Origin: Oscillospiraceae bacterium | GTDB taxonomy: Bacteria; Bacillota; Clostridia; UMGS1840; HGM11507 | Reading direction: 5' to 3' | Length of the DNA: 34,418 nt | NCBI GenBank assembly: GCA_015068525.1 | Contig: SVKJ01000015.1 | Location: 1 to 34,418 of the forward strand | Shown here: piece by piece, positions 31,795 to 34,418 of the stretch | How the letters are laid out: each line of letters opens with the position of its first letter | Numbering within the stretch: the stretch's first letter is position 1 | Program-made: the position numbers and the translations under genes | Notes under the pieces: model-generated | The model's database searches: none | Told to the model about the DNA's origin: nothing | Seen by the model: the letters and a program-made list of their open reading frames with translations, nothing else

Positions 31795-32592
31795 ATGAAA
31801 AAACAAACTTTCCTCCCTAAAAGATTGGACATTGAAGGTAAATTCTTCGATGCTGAACTAGTAAAAAATATAAAAACAGGAATGATATACTGTCATTCCC
31901 ATTTTTTAATATACTTATTTAAAAAGCAACATCTGAGTAACGTTGAATGTAAATTCGAACCCGGTACTGCAATTATATTAAGTCCGTTTGATTTTCAATA
32001 TAACGAACATTATGATATAGAGTCATCTGATGCCTACTGCATAAAATTCACACATAAAATATTTAGCGAAAATCTTTATAAAATATGCAATTTTGACCAC
32101 TTCCCCATTGTTGCTAAATTAAATAAAAAAGACTACATGGTGGCAGAAGGGCTATGTAATTTTTTAATTTCAGAAAAATCAAACAGAGCAACTCTTACAC
32201 AGGAAATACTTATAAAAAATGTTTTAGAGCAATTGTTTATTATAATTTTAAGAAACTCCACAAAAAAAATTTCTCAGGTACCGTCAAACTTATCAATAGT
32301 TAATGCTCTTAACTATATTCACGAAAATTTCAGAAATAAGATTAGCATAAAAGACGTTGCTGATATATGTTACTATACACCTAATTATTTTAGTTATTGT
32401 TTTAAAAAAGAAATGGGCATTTCCTTTCAGAAATATCTATATAATCTAAGACTTGATTATGGATATAATCTTATAAAATACGGGAACAAAAGCTGTTCAG
32501 AGGCTTGCTTTGAATCAGGATTTACTTCTGTTGAATTTTTTTGTACTTCATTTAAAAATAAATTTGGATATTCTCCAAAGAAAACAACTTAA
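31795..32592 (+). CDS. AraC-family transcriptional regulator
   Basis: 265 residues. The N-terminal 150 residues look like a cupin-type sensing domain (CHSHFLIYLFKK, FEPGTAIILSPFDFQY). The C-terminal domain (about 165-263) has the two helix-turn-helix units of the family: ISIKDVADICYYTPNYFSYCFKKEMG and SCSEACFESGFTSVEFFCTSFKNKFGYSPKK. The inducer and targets are not evident; the divergent ECF gene is the nearest candidate. The ATG follows AAGGAAG. Confidence 0.92.
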   Translation: MKKQTFLPKRLDIEGKFFDAELVKNIKTGMIYCHSHFLIYLFKKQHLSNVECKFEPGTAIILSPFDFQYNEHYDIESSDAYCIKFTHKIFSENLYKICNFDHFPIVAKLNKKDYMVAEGLCNFLISEKSNRATLTQEILIKNVLEQLFIIILRNSTKKISQVPSNLSIVNALNYIHENFRNKISIKDVADICYYTPNYFSYCFKKEMGISFQKYLYNLRLDYGYNLIKYGNKSCSEACFESGFTSVEFFCTSFKNKFGYSPKKTT

Positions 32593-32608
32593 TTATTATC
32601 ATCTTCAT

Positions 32609-32830
32609 TTATTCAAGCAAATCCTCTATTACATCTTTAAGATGCATCAAACTTACTTTATTAGAATTTAATGTAACCAAAATTTCCAGTGCTTTTTTAA
32701 GATTTACTGTTACATCACTCACACAAACAGTTCCTTTTTTATCCCTTATACTATATGTATTATACTGTCCAATATCTTCATCGTACTTATTTTCCATATA
32801 TAATTCATAAGTAATTTCGTACTTTCCCAA
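32609..32830 (-). CDS. Small DUF6514-like protein
   Basis: About 73 residues. The ending NLKKALEILVTLNSNKVSLMHLKDVIEDLL resembles the C-terminal pattern I associate with the DUF6514 family of Clostridia (function unknown); the first half (YSIRDKKGTVCVSDVTV) is a probable beta sheet. A GTG at 32839 touches the ribosome site; TTG at 32830 lies 8 bases after GGAG and is preferred. One copy of the TTCGCA-N5-TGCGAA operator lies 40 bases upstream of this start, over the probable -35 region, so the gene is probably controlled by one of the nearby helix-turn-helix proteins. Confidence 0.65.
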   Translation of the reverse strand: MGKYEITYELYMENKYDEDIGQYNTYSIRDKKGTVCVSDVTVNLKKALEILVTLNSNKVSLMHLKDVIEDLLE

Positions 32831-32869
32831 TATAAGCACTCCCTTTTCAACGCAATATTATGTCATATT

Positions 32870-32886
32870 TTCGCAAAAAATGCGAA
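32870..32886. promoter_or_regulatory. Operator copy A, upstream of the DUF6514-like gene
   Basis: TTCGCA-AAAAA-TGCGAA, a perfect inverted repeat. A -10-like TAATAT lies downstream on the minus strand (32860-32855), so the operator covers the -35 region of that gene. Confidence 0.6.
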
Positions 32887-32889
32887 TTT

Positions 32890-33078
32890 TTATTTAAAAA
32901 AAATATTGCTTATTTCATTACAATTAAGTTTCAGCAATAAAGATATTCGTAAAACCTCTCCTACTTTAAATTTTGTTTTTCTTTCCAGTTTAGATTTTAA
33001 AGTTTTTTCAGAAATCCCCAATTCCTTTGCAAGATAAGGAATTGAATACCCTCTTTTACTGATTAAATTTTCCAACAT
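32890..33078 (-). CDS. Small helix-turn-helix regulator
   Basis: 62 residues. LISKRGYSIPYLAKELGISEKTLKSKLERKTKFKVGEVLRISLLL reads as a single XRE-like helix-turn-helix with almost nothing else, like a phage Cro or Rha-type minimal repressor. A longer frame begins at 33114, but the ATG at 33078 has GGGGGA 8 bases upstream. Its promoter has operator copy B at the expected transcription start, which suggests autoregulation. It is divergent from the 207-residue XRE protein. Confidence 0.75.
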   Translation of the reverse strand: MLENLISKRGYSIPYLAKELGISEKTLKSKLERKTKFKVGEVLRISLLLKLNCNEISNIFFK

Positions 33079-33095
33079 TAAATTATTCCCCCTAT

Positions 33096-33112
33096 TTCGC
33101 ATTTTATGCGAC
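33096..33112. promoter_or_regulatory. Operator copy B, at the transcription start of the small regulator
   Basis: TTCGCA-TTTTA-TGCGAC; 11 of 12 arm bases match copy A. It lies 6-23 bases downstream of the -10 of the minus-strand promoter, a typical repression position. Confidence 0.6.
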
Positions 33113-33118
33113 AATTTT

Positions 33119-33147
33119 AATTTAACACATTAATTATTTCTTGTCAA
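33119..33147 (-). promoter_or_regulatory. Promoter of the small helix-turn-helix regulator
   Basis: On the minus strand TTGACA (33147-33142), 17 bases, TAAATT (33124-33119). It is flanked by operators B and C. Confidence 0.6.
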
Positions 33148-33153
33148 CACTTT

Positions 33154-33170
33154 TTCGCATTTTTTGCAAA
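33154..33170. promoter_or_regulatory. Operator copy C, between the divergent regulator promoters
   Basis: TTCGCA-TTTTT-TGCAAA; the right arm has one change from copy A. It lies between the -35 elements of the two divergent promoters. Confidence 0.5.
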
Positions 33171-33185
33171 AAATAAAAAAGTTTG

Positions 33186-33214
33186 TTGCAAGTTTAAAAA
33201 AAATATGTTAAAAT
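33186..33214 (+). promoter_or_regulatory. Promoter of the 207-residue XRE regulator
   Basis: TTGCAA (33186-33191), 17 bases, TAAAAT (33209-33214), 17 bases before the start codon, with GAGGTGG as ribosome site. Confidence 0.5.
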
Positions 33215-33231
33215 TACTTTGAGGTGGTATA

Positions 33232-33855
33232 ATGAACATCGGACAAAGAATGCGTGATAGACGAATTGAACTTAATATAAATCCCAAGGATATTGCCAAA
33301 AAAATCGGAAAGTCTGTTTCAACATATTACAGATACGAAACCGGAGAAATTGAAAAACTTACTATATCCAAAATGTGTGAAATAGCAGAATTTCTTAAGG
33401 TATCTCCTATTTATTTACTTCTTGGAAACAATTCTGAAAATGATACTACTACTGAAAAAGCACCTTCAACATATCAATTTCCAAACTATAGCACAACAAA
33501 ATATAAAGCAAGCCAATCTTATGCCTCCTATCCCTCAGAAGAATATTCTACACAAAAAACAAAAGAGTTATTATTATCACTTGATATGTCAATTGAAGAG
33601 TTTTCTTCTTTGACTAATATAAGTGTAGAACAATTAGAAATTTATAAAAAAGGTCAGTGTCTTGTTGATCATAACCATATAATATCAATATCAAATGCAT
33701 TAGATATACCACCAAGCGATATATTATTCAAAAGAGATGATAGTGCATTACTTAAAAAAATTTCGAAACTTAATGCAATGGAAATAAAAGAAGTTGAAAG
33801 ATTTATAGATTCTATGGAAAAAAATAAAAGAAATAACAAAAAAAGCACGTATTAA
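33232..33855 (+). CDS. XRE-family regulator with two helix-turn-helix-like domains
   Basis: 207 residues. Residues 4-63 form a typical Cro/CI-like domain (IGQRMRDRRIELNINPKDIAKKIGKSVSTYYRYETGEI). A linker of about 40 residues (66-108) is unusually rich in tyrosine, serine and threonine. Residues 110-165 look like a second, diverged domain (LLLSLDMSIEEFSSLTNISVEQLEIYKKG), then a charged helix (171-198). No peptidase domain like that of LexA/CI repressors is present. It could be the repressor acting at the three nearby operators, or a partner of the 62-residue regulator. Confidence 0.85.
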   Translation: MNIGQRMRDRRIELNINPKDIAKKIGKSVSTYYRYETGEIEKLTISKMCEIAEFLKVSPIYLLLGNNSENDTTTEKAPSTYQFPNYSTTKYKASQSYASYPSEEYSTQKTKELLLSLDMSIEEFSSLTNISVEQLEIYKKGQCLVDHNHIISISNALDIPPSDILFKRDDSALLKKISKLNAMEIKEVERFIDSMEKNKRNNKKSTY

Positions 33856-33868
33856 AACAAATTTTATA

Positions 33869-33897
33869 TTGACTTTTTAAATAAAATATAATATAAT
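33869..33897 (+). promoter_or_regulatory. Promoter of the tRNA-Thr/tRNA-Lys operon
   Basis: TTGACT (33869-33874), 17 bases, TATAAT (33892-33897), 25 bases before tRNA-Thr. Confidence 0.75.
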
Positions 33898-33922
33898 AAT
33901 CTTTGTTGTGGATATATTTTAT

Positions 33923-33998
33923 GCTGACGTGGCACAGTTGGTAGCGCACCTCCTTGGTAAGGAGGAGGTCGGCGGTTCAAGTCCGCTCGTCAGCTCCA
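33923..33998 (+). tRNA. tRNA-Thr (anticodon GGT)
   Basis: 76 bases with encoded CCA. Acceptor stem GCTGACG / CGTCAGC; anticodon stem CCTCC / GGAGG around TTGGTAA, anticodon GGT; T arm GTTCAAGTC. It is 8 bases before tRNA-Lys under one promoter. Confidence 0.97.
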
Positions 33999-34006
33999 CA
34001 ATTTAT

Positions 34007-34082
34007 GCACCATTAGCTCAGATGGTAGAGCACCTGACTCTTAATCAGGGTGTCCAGGGTTCGAGTCCCTGATGGTGTACCA
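34007..34082 (+). tRNA. tRNA-Lys (anticodon CTT)
   Basis: 76 bases with encoded CCA. Acceptor stem GCACCAT / ATGGTGT (first pair G-U); anticodon stem CCTGA / TCAGG around CTCTTAA, anticodon CTT; T arm GTTCGAGTC. Its last 14 bases plus two more recur at 34232-34247. Confidence 0.96.
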
Positions 34083-34084
34083 AA
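34069..34084 (+). repeat. Putative attachment-site copy inside the tRNA-Lys 3' end
   Basis: CTGATGGTGTACCAAA occurs here and again at 34232-34247. A direct repeat of a tRNA 3' end is the usual mark left by tyrosine-integrase elements. Confidence 0.6.
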
Positions 34085-34114
34085 AAAGCACTTGATTTCA
34101 CAAGTGCTTTTTTA
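34083..34114 (+). terminator. Terminator after tRNA-Lys
   Basis: AAAAAGCACTTG / CAAGTGCTTTTT, 12 bp, around ATTTCA, ending in a T-run. Confidence 0.88.
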
Positions 34115-34195
34115 ATACACACATTCTCCATTTCACTACGACGGATGGCGATGTTCTCTTCGTTCCATCCCCATCTCGCAGGGACTTTGAACTAT

Positions 34196-34219
34196 GAAAC
34201 AATACGTTAAGATTGTTTC
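34196..34219. repeat. Inverted repeat between the two att-like copies
   Basis: GAAACAAT / ATTGTTTC around 8 bases. The stretch between the att-like copies holds no gene that I can see. Confidence 0.4.
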
Positions 34220-34231
34220 ATTACTTTCAAA

Positions 34232-34247
34232 CTGATGGTGTACCAAA
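34232..34247 (+). repeat. Second copy of the tRNA-Lys 3' end (att-like)
   Basis: An exact 16-base repeat of 34069-34084, 163 bases downstream. It is followed by its own terminator-like hairpin and then by the end of an integrase gene, so it is probably an end of an integrated element. Confidence 0.65.
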
Positions 34248-34248
34248 G

Positions 34249-34290
34249 AAACTCTTAGAGCCTCAAAGCTTTGAGAGTTTTTTGTTTTTT
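34249..34290 (+). terminator. Terminator-like hairpin after the second att-like copy
   Basis: AAACTCT (34249-34255) and AGAGTTT (34274-34280) pair, with the palindrome CTCAAAGCTTTGAG inside, followed by TTTGTTTTTT. It may be the original terminator of tRNA-Lys, displaced by an insertion. Confidence 0.5.
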
Positions 34291-34332
34291 GTCAAAACGC
34301 TAAAAAATGCATTTTGACTAAATTTTGACTAA
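34291..34332. repeat. TTTTGAC repeats beside the integrase gene
   Basis: TTTTGACTAA occurs at 34312-34321 and 34323-34332, 11 bases apart, and GTCAAAA (the inverse) at 34291-34297. Helically phased short repeats next to an att site are typical arm-type integrase or excisionase sites. Confidence 0.45.
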
Positions 34333-34418
34333 CAAATTTTTTTTGTAATATCAAAATAGTTATTAATTTTTCCAAAATATCCGTCATTATTTTTATTATC
34401 TAAATGAGTGTATATTTT
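34329..34418 (-). CDS. Tyrosine recombinase/integrase, C-terminal end only
   Basis: A minus-strand frame open from the right edge ends at TAG 34331-34329. Its 29 residues begin KIYTHLDNKNNDGYFGKINN. The YTHLD motif is the catalytic-tyrosine region near the end of tyrosine integrases (usually ...YTHL...), followed by a last helix as in the family. Only about 30 residues are visible, so the call rests on this motif plus its position beside a duplicated tRNA end, where integrase genes normally lie. Confidence 0.6.
   Translation of the reverse strand, partial: KIYTHLDNKNNDGYFGKINNYFDITKKIC

Noticed and set aside
1..34418. CRISPR array or rRNA genes
   Set aside because: No regularly spaced direct repeats and no rRNA sequence were found; repeats seen are isolated hairpins or pairs.

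Overview
The window looks like a chromosomal segment of a low-GC, spore-forming, anaerobic clostridial Firmicute. The evidence is the strong AT bias, consistent GGAGG-type ribosome sites, sporulation genes (spoVAC, a truncated spoVAD, spoIID, spoIIQ) and a rubredoxin next to an FprA-type flavodiiron oxygen reductase.

Layout. (1) Positions 1 to about 3.8 kb are accessory DNA. They hold the remnant of a large serine recombinase at the left edge, a DUF234-type ATPase, a 500-base gene-poor stretch rich in inverted repeats, a secreted transglutaminase-like protein, and a RelE/Gp49-like toxin whose stop codon overlaps the start of the transglutaminase gene. This block abuts spoVAD, which is cut off at about two thirds of its normal length. 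(2) From 3.8 to 20.6 kb a long run of minus-strand housekeeping genes reads lon, engB, hisS, aspS, a four-gene ABC export operon (ATPase, permease, GldG-like, DUF4340), a small multidrug-export family protein, metK, an OmpR/histidine kinase pair, htrA, a terminator, then spoVAC-spoVAD'. (3) From 20.8 to 25.8 kb come a small cysteine-tailed membrane protein, an RluA-type pseudouridine synthase, tRNA-Gly(GCC), the spoIID-spoIIQ pair and a citrate synthase. (4) From 25.8 to 31.7 kb lie an ABC-F ATPase, a DUF1385 protein, prmC, rubredoxin, FprA and an ECF transporter S component. (5) From 31.8 to 33.9 kb is a regulatory cluster: an AraC-type regulator, a DUF6514-like small protein, and two divergent helix-turn-helix regulators with three copies of one operator, TTCGCA-N5-TGCGAA. 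(6) The right end has tRNA-Thr(GGT) and tRNA-Lys(CTT). The 3' end of tRNA-Lys is repeated 163 bases further on, and the C-terminus of a tyrosine integrase begins there and runs off the window, so an integrated element probably starts here.

How the parts work together. The lon-to-metK run joins protein quality control, ribosome assembly, tRNA charging and SAM synthesis in closely spaced genes, with HtrA and a two-component system as a probable envelope-stress module. SpoIID and SpoIIQ act at engulfment; SpoVAC and SpoVAD import dipicolinate into the spore. Rubredoxin and FprA form an oxygen-detoxifying pair. Both window ends carry traces of mobile DNA.

The points most worth a second look are the interrupted spoVAD beside a recombinase remnant, the toxin gene coupled to a secreted protease-like gene in place of an antitoxin, the three-operator circuit near 33 kb, and the duplicated tRNA-Lys end. 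All functional calls come from reading the sequence and recalling family features; no database search was run.
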